Shown: positions 1 to 7,420 of the stretch, piece by piece
Layout of the letters: every line of letters begins with the position of its first letter
Numbering within the stretch: the first letter of the stretch is position 1
DNA from: Paraburkholderia aromaticivorans
GTDB taxonomy: Bacteria; Pseudomonadota; Gammaproteobacteria; Burkholderiales; Burkholderiaceae
Length of the DNA: 64,000 bases
Assembly: GCF_012689525.1 (NCBI RefSeq)
Contig: NZ_CP051514.1
Location: forward strand, 744,001-808,000
Direction of reading: 5' to 3'
The notes under the pieces: model-generated
Told to the model about the DNA's origin: nothing
What the model saw: the letters and a program-made list of their open reading frames with translations, nothing else
Database searches by the model: none
Program-made: the position numbers and the translations under genes

Positions 1-233
1 CGGTGATCGTGAAGAGCATTCAGGCTAATCCATTTCACCGTGCTGCGGAAGGCGCGGCCATCATCGTTGACCGACTCGATGATCACCCGCTGGCCGCGCG
101 CTTCGGCGATCACACGCACGATCCGCTCGCCATAGCACATCAGCGCGCCGATCGGCGGGCAGGTGGGCGCCTTGCGCCCGGCTAGCCCGGCCCGCCCGGA
201 CCGCATTTTCCGCACGCAAGGTTTTTGTTCCAT
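1..233 (-). CDS. Small plasmid-type protein of unknown function, incomplete at window edge
   Basis: An open frame starts at the ATG at 231-233 and runs off the left edge (77 codons visible). The N-terminus is short and basic. From about residue 32 it reads MCYGERIVRVIAEARGQ and then a hydrophilic beta-like stretch ending FRSTVKWISLNALHDH. It begins 5 nt after the stop of the kfrA-like gene on the same strand, which suggests co-transcription. I do not recognise a named family. A shorter start at the ATG at 138-140 is possible. The coordinate is partial at the left. Confidence 0.55.
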   Translation of the reverse strand, partial: MEQKPCVRKMRSGRAGLAGRKAPTCPPIGALMCYGERIVRVIAEARGQRVIIESVNDDGRAFRSTVKWISLNALHDH

Positions 234-238
234 CGCGC

Positions 239-1294
239 CTACCCCCGCTTCTTCGGGCGCGCGGCGGTCTTGCCGGATGGCACGGAAGCTGGCGGGACCT
301 TGCGTGCAGGGCCCGGTGTTCGTGCCGGACGGGCCGCGGACTGGCGGGCAGGCGCGGTCTTCGCGCGGGCTGCAGGGGCAATGCTGTCCGCCTCGCGTCG
401 TGCCGCCAGCTCCTCCTGCAGCGTCTCATTCGTCCCCTGCGCGGCATCGAGCCGCCCCTGCAGCACGCCCGTCTGATGGCGCGCGTCGCCGAGCTGGGTC
501 TGCATCGCCTCGACCGCACGGCGATGCTCAGCCTCCCGCCGGTCGGCCCGCTTGGCCGTCTCGTCCAGTTCCTTCTGCAGCTTCGCGGCGGCGCCGCGCT
601 CGCGGTCGATCTCGAGCAGCGCACGCTTCTCCGACGCCCGGAGCCGCTCCTCCGCGCGCTCAGCCGCCTCCCGCTGCTTCGCCAGGTCCCGCGAAAACCC
701 TTCCGTCACCTCCTGGAGCTCGCGATCGCGCGCAGTGAGCGCCGCGCTAATCCGCGCCAGTTCTCCCTCGAGCGCCTATCGCTGCGCGTGACCTTCGGCC
801 TGCGCCCTGTCCAGCTCCCGGACCTCGACCTGCGCGACCAGCAGCGCGGCGGTGCGCTGTTCGAGTGCAGTCTCGACACGACCCAGTTCGTCGCGGGCGG
901 CGATCACTGACTGCTGCAATTCGGACCGCTGCGCCTCGACCTCGGTGCGCAGCGCGTCGAGCGCCGTTCCGGCCGACGCGGTGGCGCGCGTCCAGAGGGT
1001 CGCGACCAGTTCGCCGGCGGCCGCACAGAGATCGGCGGGCAGGTCCGGGTGCTCGATGCGTACCCGGCTCTTCTCGCGCAGTTCCGTCCAGAACTCACCG
1101 AGCACCGCGGTCGGCGTGCCCATGCTGCCGCGCTTCACAAGCTGGTGGATCCGGTTTGCGGTCGGCGTGATGCCATGGCGGAAGAACAGCAGCGCGCAGA
1201 CCTCGCGGTACAGCTCCCGGGTTTTCGGGAATTCGACCTTCAGCCGGTCGATTTCGGCGGCAATGCGGGTTTCGTCAGGGAGGACGTCGGACAT
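239..1294 (-). pseudogene. kfrA: KfrA-like plasmid DNA-binding coiled-coil protein, interrupted by an amber codon
   Basis: The frame starts at ATG 1292-1294 (MSDVLPDETRIAAEIDRL). An N-terminal helix-turn-helix region (about residues 1-120, with GITPTANRIHQLVKRGSMGT) matches the KfrA_N / plasmid replication region DNA-binding type. A long Glu/Arg/Ala-rich coiled coil follows, then a basic Pro/Ala tail ending PKKRG. KfrA proteins of IncP and Burkholderia plasmids bind their own promoter and support plasmid maintenance. The frame is continuous across 239-1294 except for one TAG at 776-778 in the coiled coil; both sides are in the same phase, so this is a nonsense change, not a frameshift. A truncated DNA-binding half could still be made. 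Confidence 0.8.
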
Positions 1295-1314
1295 GGCAGC
1301 AATGTCAGAGCGGC

Positions 1315-1690
1315 GCGGGCGCGGCCTGCCCGCCCTGCCCTCGCGGCATGAGGATACGCCGCTCGTGCCCCCCTTGGGCAAATCCATGAAGCCGCTGACG
1401 CGCGCCGCGCTGCACACGATCGTCAAGGGCATCTTTGCAGGCGCGGCCGGCCGGCTCCGGCTGCGCGGCGACGGCTTCGCGGAACAGGCCGATCTGCTCG
1501 ACACGGCCTCCGCCCACTGCCGACGCCACACCGCGGGATCGCACGTGGCGACGGCGGCACCGATCTGCGTACGGTGCGCGACGACCTGCACCACGCGTCG
1601 CTGACGAGCACGAACCCCTACCTGCATACACCCGACGACCGGCGTCAGCGGGAGACAGAAGAAACCGCCCCCCACCACCTTTACCCGTAA
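1315..1690 (+). pseudogene. Tyrosine recombinase (phage-type integrase) C-terminal remnant, frameshifted
   Basis: The + strand encodes MKPLTRAALHTIVKGIFAGA and then the catalytic HxxRH box as HCRRHTAGSH (about 1516-1545). After a one-base shift near 1550 it continues as DLRTVRDDLHHASLTSTNPY and LHTPDDRRQRETE to TAA at 1688-1690. This is the usual C-terminal half of a site-specific tyrosine integrase, with the nucleophile Tyr in the NPYLHT segment. The N-terminal half is absent and the frame is broken, so it is a relic. It lies back to back with the kfrA-like gene and fits an integration module that has decayed. Confidence 0.7.
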
Positions 1691-1720
1691 CCACTGTTGC
1701 CTTCCGTTCTTAGCGTCACA

Positions 1721-2083
1721 TCATTTACAAATGGCAGTTACAGCAGCAGAAATAGAAGACCAGCTCAATGGAAAATCCGCGGTAAAAGGTCGTGAGACGA
1801 ACACGATGACGAAGAGCACAGCGACACAAGCTAACAGCTGAGAGAAGCTCACACGTGCGGCTTTCTTCCGCGAAACTTTCTTGAAGTCACTATATATCAA
1901 CCACCGCTGCATTGCGATTTCACGAAGGTAGCAGTTGAACGGGTCTTTGTCGTCGAACTGAGGCACTATGCCGGGAGCGGCCGAATGGCAAGTCAGTACA
2001 TCGAATACATCCGTATCTAGGAAACCAGCATGTTCACGAATGCGTAGCGCGACGGGTTCTCCGAGTCGCTTACTCGATGCCAA
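1721..2083 (-). CDS. Hypothetical protein with one C-terminal membrane segment
   Basis: A 120-residue frame opens with TTG directly after an in-frame stop. It ends in a basic stretch (KKVSRKKAAR) followed by a hydrophobic segment (SQLLACVAVLFVIVFV) typical of a single transmembrane helix with a positive inside flank. An overlapping frame at 2070-2330 (with KVDVFRIVADAVTEDDRRG) may be the N-terminal part of the same gene after a frameshift. Base composition is less GC-rich than the neighbours. I do not recognise the family, and it may be a gene remnant. Confidence 0.35.
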   Translation of the reverse strand: MASSKRLGEPVALRIREHAGFLDTDVFDVLTCHSAAPGIVPQFDDKDPFNCYLREIAMQRWLIYSDFKKVSRKKAARVSFSQLLACVAVLFVIVFVSRPFTADFPLSWSSISAAVTAICK

Positions 2084-2367
2084 TCAGACTCCCACAGTTC
2101 ATTGCCGACTGATCGACAGCGAGCGTGCAACCTCGCCGATCATCTTCAGTCACCGCATCAGCGACAATTCGAAAAACATCGACCTTGTCAGTCAATTGCT
2201 TTGAGAAGTGTATCCGTGATCCAGGGCGTCTTGCATGGCCCCGGCGGACCGCACCTTCAATCGACTGAACCGCACTGCTCGCCCGGATTCCGGTGCAACT
2301 GATCAGCAGCGCTGAGAATTTACGCGGCAATCGGGTTGCGAGCTCGTACCACGCACGATTGAGGCAG

Positions 2368-2383
2368 TAAGCAAAAACCTGTA
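2368..2383 (+). promoter_or_regulatory. FixJ-type box upstream of the DUF4148-like gene
   Basis: TAAGCAAAAACCTGTA fits TAAG-N10-TA, and a second TAAGCA begins exactly 21 bp later at 2389. The same block, with the same 60-bp distance to a TAACCTGAC sequence (2428 here, 11799 there), precedes the Rieske ferredoxin gene. The ATG of the downstream gene is at 2487. It is probably bound by the response regulator encoded at 3008-3658. Confidence 0.6.
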
Positions 2384-2486
2384 CTCGCTAAGCAGTCTAC
2401 CCAATTCCCCGGCCCCAAGACCATCATTAACCTGACTCAGCGGCATCCCGCCTCGCCTTGTCCAACCAACCCCGAGAGTCACAACA

Positions 2487-2819
2487 ATGAGAATCCGATT
2501 CAGCAAGTTCGTGCAGTCAACCGTCGCGGCCGCGCTCGTAAGCGCATGCATGCCTTCCGCTTTCGCTCAGCCGTCCGCGAGCAATGCCGTCGTCGCGCAG
2601 GACGCCGCGAGCGCCGCCAACGTATCGAAGCGCAAGGCGCGCGAGGAAGCGAAAGCCCAGCGAAAAGCTGCCCGCAAGGCGGCGCGCGCGAAAAATTCAG
2701 CGGAAATCAAACGGCTCGAGGATGCGGGCTACACGCCGGGCGGTGACTTCTCAAACTATCCGCAGAACGCGCAGAATGCGCAAAAGAAAGCCGCCGAGCA
2801 CTCCGGCGCGAGCAAGTAA
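2487..2819 (+). CDS. Secreted DUF4148-like small basic protein
   Basis: 110 residues. There is a Sec signal peptide (MRIRFSKFVQSTVAAALVSA, then PSAFAQ) with likely cleavage near residue 27, followed by a Lys/Arg/Ala-rich helix and a C-terminal segment IKRLEDAGYTPGGDFSNYP. That segment resembles the repeat seen in Burkholderia DUF4148 proteins (compare ELVQLEQAGY in the gene at 31208). Function is unknown; it is presumably periplasmic. Its promoter region shares a spaced FixJ-type element with the Rieske ferredoxin operon, so it probably belongs to catabolic module 1. The response regulator gene starts 188 bp downstream. Confidence 0.75.
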   Translation: MRIRFSKFVQSTVAAALVSACMPSAFAQPSASNAVVAQDAASAANVSKRKAREEAKAQRKAARKAARAKNSAEIKRLEDAGYTPGGDFSNYPQNAQNAQKKAAEHSGASK

Positions 2820-3007
2820 TCCACGTGAAGCAGGCGGCGCTCGCGCCGCCATCGGCTTGCTTGGTGAGGATCTTCCCGCCTGTTTGCACGTTTATTGAAC
2901 CGCTACAATTTCATGGGCGGCTTTGCCGCGCCGCGCAAAGCCGGTCATCGAGGCGTAGTTCAAATCCGTCTGCCCCACAGACGGATCGTGCAGGAAAAGG
3001 AAATTCC

Positions 3008-3658
3008 ATGGAGAGACACTTATCGAGCCCCGTCTCGCCCCAGTGCGAGCCTACGGTCTATATCGTGGACGACGACGAGGCGGTGCGCGTTTCCTTGCGC
3101 TGGCTGTTCGAATCGGTCGGGTACAAGGTGGAAACATTCTCGAACGGGCGCGAATTTCTCGCGGGCGCCGACCCGCGCAAGCCCGGCTGTCTGCTGCTCG
3201 ACATCCGCATGCCGCTGATGGGCGGATTCGAGTTGCAGGACAGCCTGCGCGCGGCGGGCTTCCGGCTGCCGATCATCTTCCTGAGCGCGCATGGCGATAT
3301 TCCCATGACGGTGCGGGCGATGAAGAGCGGCGCTTACGACTTCCTCGAAAAGCCGTACAACGACCAGGACCTGATCGACAAGGTCGCGGACGCGCTCAAG
3401 GTCGGACTGCGCGAACACCATCGCGCCCAGGCGAACAAGACGACACAGGACCTGCTCAAGCAACTGTCCGCGCGCGAGCGCGAAGTGTTCAATCTGCTAA
3501 TCGTAGGCAAGGCGTCGAAGGTCATCGCCGCCGAGCTGAACATCAGCTACAAGACTGTCGAAGTGCATCGCGCCCACATCCGCGAGAAGCTCGGCGCGAC
3601 GTCCCTCGCCGAGCTCGTGCGCCTCGGCTTGCGCGAATCCGGGCGCGACGCGGACTGA
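3008..3658 (+). CDS. FixJ/NarL-family response regulator, module 1
   Basis: 216 residues, starting at ATG 3008 behind AGGAAAAGGAA. The N-terminal receiver domain (about 14-130) has the acidic DDD at 21-23, phospho-acceptor D65 (LLLDIRMP), S93 and K115 (EKPYND). The C-terminal LuxR/FixJ helix-turn-helix (about 148-210) has LSAREREVF and the recognition helix KTVEVHRAHIREKL, close to that of FixJ. It probably activates transcription when phosphorylated by the PAS kinase at 10299-11741. It is convergent with the permease gene. The closest relative in the window is the second copy at 16469-17125, with an almost identical recognition helix, so the two may cross-talk at the same boxes. Confidence 0.9.
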   Translation: MERHLSSPVSPQCEPTVYIVDDDEAVRVSLRWLFESVGYKVETFSNGREFLAGADPRKPGCLLLDIRMPLMGGFELQDSLRAAGFRLPIIFLSAHGDIPMTVRAMKSGAYDFLEKPYNDQDLIDKVADALKVGLREHHRAQANKTTQDLLKQLSAREREVFNLLIVGKASKVIAAELNISYKTVEVHRAHIREKLGATSLAELVRLGLRESGRDAD

Positions 3659-3727
3659 AAACGTCTCGCGGCCCGGCGTCCTCGACGAGAACGCGGCGGA
3701 CCGCGAGAGCGCGCACTGGAAGACCAA

Positions 3728-5146
3728 TCAGATCTGCGCGGGCTTCACGCGCCGCAGCATGCCCAGCCGCAGCACCGGATAGACGACGAACGACGTCACC
3801 AGCGAGGTGAAGAACTCGATTGGCACGATCTGGTTCAGTACGTAGTGCGCCAGCGCGAATCCCACCACCACGGTCGCGACACCCGCCCAGTTGATTTCCT
3901 CGTCTTCTGGCGCGGCCGCACCCAGCTTCGGCTTGACGAAGAAATAATCGGCGATGATGATGCCCGCGAAGCAGGTGGTCAGCACGCCGAGCACCGTGAT
4001 GAAGGAATTGAACCAGCTCAGGATGGAGCCGACGAGCATCAGGCAGGCCAGCACGTTCGCGAGCACGACGAACGTGAAGCGGCCGGGCCGCCAGCCGAAC
4101 AGCACGTCGGCGAGGTTGGTCAGCGAGAGCGAGGCGCTATACGTGTTGAGCACCTGTGCCTTCGATTGCGCGAACACCATCAGCAGCGTGCCGAGCACCC
4201 CGCCGAACACGATGAACGCCACGGCGACGCTGTCCGGGCTTTGCATCGCCAACGTGCGCGCCGCGGCCTCGGTCATGCCGCCCACCTTCATGTAATGCGC
4301 GACGAGCTGGTCCATCCCCGCGTACATGACGATGCCGCCCACCGCGACCATGACGATGTCCATGAAGACGTTGCCGATGACGGCCGCAATGGCAATATCG
4401 CGCGATGACTTCGCATATCGGCCGAGATCCGCGTCGATCAGCGCCAGTGCGCCCGCCGATCCGATCAGCACGTTCACGCAGAAGATGAACTTGCCGCCGT
4501 TTGTGTCAGCGCCAAGCGCATGGAGCGAGTCCGCCGGCAACTGCGCGCCAAACTGCATGACGGCACCCCAGCTTTGCCCAGACGTGGCGATCACGTCGAA
4601 CATCATGTAGACGAGCACCGCGAGGAACGCGATCAACGCGAGCGAAGAGACGCGCGCGACCAGCTTGAAGCCGAACGCCGTGAGCAGAATCCACGCGACC
4701 GACAAGCCGCCGTAGACGGCGACGCGCATGCCCAGCGTATCGGGCTCGCCAAGGTAGAACAAAAAGCCCTTGTAAAGCAGGGCGTTTTCGAGCGCGATGA
4801 AGCCGGTGATCATGAAGCCGAACACGAGCGCAAGCAACGCCGAACCCCGCGTGCCCAGTCCGTGACGGCGCGAGAGCACGGTGCTTGCGAGGCCGGTGCG
4901 AAACGCGATGTGACCGGCGCCCCAGCCGAGCAACGCGCCGACGATCGCGACGAACACGCCCGCGAGCAGGCCGATGCGAATGCCGGCGACGAAGGTGATG
5001 AGCGCGCCCACGAACAACTGGATCAGCGTGGTCACGATGCCCGCCGTGCTCCATGACAACTGGAGCCAGCTTTGGCGCTCGCTTTCAGGAACGGCTTCGA
5101 GCGCGTGGTCGTCGGTGCGCGCCGAGATATGGGTTTCGCTATGCAT
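3728..5146 (-). CDS. NCS1-family cytosine/purine-type permease, module 1
   Basis: 472 residues with about 12 hydrophobic segments. It belongs to the nucleobase:cation symporter-1 (CodB-like) family, with the family's N-terminal pattern ESERQSWLQLSWSTAG and internal runs such as LIQLFVGALITFVAGI. The ATG at 5144-5146 is preceded by CAGGAG, which decides the start over an upstream in-frame start. NCS1 proteins import nucleobases, hydantoins, allantoin and similar N-heterocycles with H+ or Na+. It lies 17 nt downstream of the porin gene, so outer- and inner-membrane uptake seem co-expressed. A homologue of the same type is at 23069-24511. The real substrate is unknown. Confidence 0.9.
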   Translation of the reverse strand: MHSETHISARTDDHALEAVPESERQSWLQLSWSTAGIVTTLIQLFVGALITFVAGIRIGLLAGVFVAIVGALLGWGAGHIAFRTGLASTVLSRRHGLGTRGSALLALVFGFMITGFIALENALLYKGFLFYLGEPDTLGMRVAVYGGLSVAWILLTAFGFKLVARVSSLALIAFLAVLVYMMFDVIATSGQSWGAVMQFGAQLPADSLHALGADTNGGKFIFCVNVLIGSAGALALIDADLGRYAKSSRDIAIAAVIGNVFMDIVMVAVGGIVMYAGMDQLVAHYMKVGGMTEAAARTLAMQSPDSVAVAFIVFGGVLGTLLMVFAQSKAQVLNTYSASLSLTNLADVLFGWRPGRFTFVVLANVLACLMLVGSILSWFNSFITVLGVLTTCFAGIIIADYFFVKPKLGAAAPEDEEINWAGVATVVVGFALAHYVLNQIVPIEFFTSLVTSFVVYPVLRLGMLRRVKPAQI

Positions 5147-5163
5147 GATGTGCTCCTGTTGAC

Positions 5164-6237
5164 TCAGAAGAGATGGCGCATGCCGACGCGCACGGCGGCC
5201 TGGTTGGATCCGGACGCAGCACCCGGCAAGCCGGCAATCCATGCCTGGGCGTTGTCGTTGCCGCTCGCGCGCTGGTAGACCACGCTCGTATAGACGCCGG
5301 TACGCTTCGAGAGCCAGTAATCGAGCGTCAAGCCGAACTGATGAGCCTTGTTGTTGCCCAACTGCTCGTTGCCCTTCATATACTGGTAATCGCCGTGCAG
5401 CGTCGTCGCCGCGTTGAAGCTGTAGTCGGCGCCGACCTGATACACGTCGATGTGCGCGCCGTTGAAGGTGTTATGCGTATTGGTATAGAGCGCGTCGAGC
5501 TGGAACTTGCCGAACGTGTAGCGCCCGCCGAAGCCCCAGTTGCGAATGCCGTCGTGGCCGTTATTGATCGACGGGTCCTTGGCGTCCGTGTACGCGGCGT
5601 TCAGGCTCAGTGGGCCGGTCGTGTAGTTGAGGCCCGCGCTGAGCGTGCTATTCGTGCCGAACGATCCGGCCACGCCACCGAAACCGTACATCACGCCGCC
5701 GCTCAGGCCGTGATAGTCGGGACTGACGTACTTCGCCGAATTGGGCGTTCGAAACGCACCTGCGATGCGGTTGAAGTCGAGACCGGCCGCCGGCGTGCCG
5801 ATTCCCTGGAACGGACCTTGTTGCAGGTTGTACAGACTGACGTAGCCGAGCGATTGACCGAGGCGATTGCCCGAAAGCGACTCGAACATGAACTCGTACT
5901 GATTGCCGAATGTGAGCGTGCCCCACGGGCTCGAAAGGCCGACATAAGTTTGCCGCCCGAACGTGCCGCCGCCAATGGACGCGCCGTTTTCGAGCCCGAA
6001 CTGGCCTTCGAGCTTGAAGATCGCCTTGAGCCCGCCGCCGAGATCCTCCGAACCCTGCAGACCGAACAGATTGGGAACATGGATGCCGGTGGCGAGCACG
6101 GTGTTGTGCCCGCCTGCCTGATTGGTGATGAACGTCACGCCTGCATCCATCAACCCATACAACGTGACGTTGCTCTGCGCCGCCGCGACGAGCGGCGAGC
6201 CCAATGCCGCCATCAATATCCACTTCGTTTGCTTCAC
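5164..6237 (-). CDS. Gram-negative general porin (Burkholderia type), module 1
   Basis: 357 residues. The start is GTG at 6235-6237, behind CAGGAGACT. The signal peptide (KQTKWILMAALGSPLVAAAQ) is followed by the classic mature start SNVTLYGLMDAGVTFITNQ. Many alternating beta strands end in the terminal aromatic motif VGMRHLF, with the C-terminal Phe needed for outer-membrane assembly. It forms a trimeric diffusion channel. It leads a two-gene operon with the NCS1 permease. A FixJ-type box lies 135 bp upstream on the same strand (6372-6387). Module 2 has no porin, but another porin of this family is cut by the right window edge. Confidence 0.92.
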   Translation of the reverse strand: MKQTKWILMAALGSPLVAAAQSNVTLYGLMDAGVTFITNQAGGHNTVLATGIHVPNLFGLQGSEDLGGGLKAIFKLEGQFGLENGASIGGGTFGRQTYVGLSSPWGTLTFGNQYEFMFESLSGNRLGQSLGYVSLYNLQQGPFQGIGTPAAGLDFNRIAGAFRTPNSAKYVSPDYHGLSGGVMYGFGGVAGSFGTNSTLSAGLNYTTGPLSLNAAYTDAKDPSINNGHDGIRNWGFGGRYTFGKFQLDALYTNTHNTFNGAHIDVYQVGADYSFNAATTLHGDYQYMKGNEQLGNNKAHQFGLTLDYWLSKRTGVYTSVVYQRASGNDNAQAWIAGLPGAASGSNQAAVRVGMRHLF

Positions 6238-6371
6238 TCTAAGTCTCCTGTATTGTCGATGTTGCGATCGATGCCCATTCAGGTCCGTGCCGGAATCTGG
6301 CGAGGGATCCAACCGCCTCAACGTTATGTACGCAAAAATCGCGAAGAAATTCGGCCGCGCATGTATCCGGC

Positions 6372-6387
6372 TAGATGGAATTACTTA
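6372..6387 (-). promoter_or_regulatory. FixJ-type box upstream of the porin-permease operon
   Basis: Read on the minus strand the site is TAAGTAATTCCATCTA. From memory the Sinorhizobium meliloti fixK site is TAAGTAATTTCCCTTA, which gives 12 of 16 identities. It points toward the porin start at 6237. Confidence 0.55.
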
Positions 6388-6438
6388 GCAGTCTGATGAA
6401 ACCCATGAGCGATGCGTCGTACAGGCCAAAAATCGGGC

Positions 6439-6463
6439 GAAAAAAACCGCTGCAATGCAGCGG
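6439..6463 (-). terminator. Rho-independent terminator after the module 1 oxygenase operon
   Basis: On the minus strand CCGCTGC-ATT-GCAGCGG forms a perfect 7-bp stem with a 3-nt loop, followed by a run of T. It lies 25 nt after the stop of the SnoaL-like gene and separates that operon from the porin-permease operon. Confidence 0.85.
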
Positions 6464-6487
6464 CCCGAATGAATCGATGGTGTCACG

Positions 6488-6991
6488 TCACGCTGTGCGC
6501 CCTGTTCTCCCGCGCGGAAACCAGGCCGCGTCGTGACGATGAATCAGCCGCATGTCGAGCAAGACGCTAGCGAAGTACCACCGCCCCTCCTCCAGCACCA
6601 CGCGCGTGTCATATTCGCCGCCCATCCAGTGCGCGGCGGGGGGCGCGGCGCCATCGTGCGGCTCGCGAACCTGCGCGAGCTCCCATAGGTGCCATCGGGC
6701 GCGCCCTTGCAACAGGTCCGCGTCGATCTCCACCACCGGCGCAGTCATGTAATGCAGGCTCCAGACGATCTGCTCCTCGCCAATACGCGCAAGCTCCCGC
6801 GCCACCTCGTCGCGTCCCTCGTAGCGCCCGAAGCCCCTCGCCTCCCAGATGGCGTCGCGACTGAAGAGCGGCGCCATGAGCGCGGGATCGTTCTGGCGGT
6901 CGGCACCCTGCGCATAACGGCCGATCAACTGGTTGACCTCCTCTATCGCTTCGAGCCGGGCAATGCGCCGTGCAAGGGTCGATGCGGCCAT
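6488..6991 (-). CDS. NTF2/SnoaL-fold protein, probable oxygenase beta-like subunit, module 1
   Basis: 167 residues. It opens with a helix (ARRIARLEAIEEVNQLIGRYAQGAD), then DPALMAPLFSRDAIWEARGF and a WSLHYMTAPVV strand, the usual SnoaL-like/NTF2 pattern. Beta subunits of aromatic-ring-hydroxylating dioxygenases share this fold and size, so the likely role is as partner of the Rieske alpha subunit two genes upstream; a small isomerase or cyclase-like role is the alternative. It is the last gene before a strong terminator. The homologue in module 2 is at 20552-21031, in the same relative position. Confidence 0.75.
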   Translation of the reverse strand: MAASTLARRIARLEAIEEVNQLIGRYAQGADRQNDPALMAPLFSRDAIWEARGFGRYEGRDEVARELARIGEEQIVWSLHYMTAPVVEIDADLLQGRARWHLWELAQVREPHDGAAPPAAHWMGGEYDTRVVLEEGRWYFASVLLDMRLIHRHDAAWFPRGRTGRTA

Positions 6992-7052
6992 CGGCGTGTC
7001 TCCTTGTAATGGGGCGTGCGGCGCCCGCGTGGGACGCCGCCGCTACGTCGCG

Positions 7053-7406
7053 CTATCGGTGCGCTCCGGATTGCAGTTCGCCGTGCTCGGCCACGAAGCG
7101 CGCTTCGTCAAAGCTGTGCGGCACCTTGGGATCGCCACCGTACAGCTCGATATGCGGCGCGACCTCGGCAAGCGACAGCGCGAGCGACATCAGCCGCGCC
7201 GCATCGGGCGGCACGTCGCCCAGCGGGAACTTGTCGAGATACGCGAGGATCGCGGGCAGGCGCGGCAGCATGTTGTCGTAGAGGTAGCGCAACTCGCCGC
7301 GCGTCGAGGCGATGCGGCGGCGCTGCCGCTCATTCTGTGTGGGCAGCGCCCAGGCCGTGACGAGCGGCTCGAGCATGTCGAATTCCTGGGGAAGTGATTG
7401 TTCCAT
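7053..7406 (-). CDS. Conserved ~117-residue protein of the Rieske module, module 1
   Basis: 117 residues from the ATG at 7404-7406, which has AAGGAG 9 nt upstream. An earlier in-frame ATG at 7424 overlaps the oxygenase stop codon, so translational coupling is possible. Mostly helical, with a conserved core shared with the module 2 copy at 20201: RGELRYLYDNMLPRLPAILAYL, then PHIELYGGDPKVPHSFDEAR and FVAEHG. No known domain is recognised. Its fixed place between the alpha subunit and the SnoaL-like gene in both modules suggests an accessory subunit, chaperone or substrate-handling protein of the oxygenase. Confidence 0.75.
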   Translation of the reverse strand: MEQSLPQEFDMLEPLVTAWALPTQNERQRRRIASTRGELRYLYDNMLPRLPAILAYLDKFPLGDVPPDAARLMSLALSLAEVAPHIELYGGDPKVPHSFDEARFVAEHGELQSGAHR

Positions 7407-7420
7407 TGCGTTCGTCTCCT

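Noticed and set aside
5173..6396. A 407-codon frame opposite the porin gene.
   Set aside because: Its composition is a mirror of the porin coding strand; the porin has a signal peptide, family motifs and a ribosome site.
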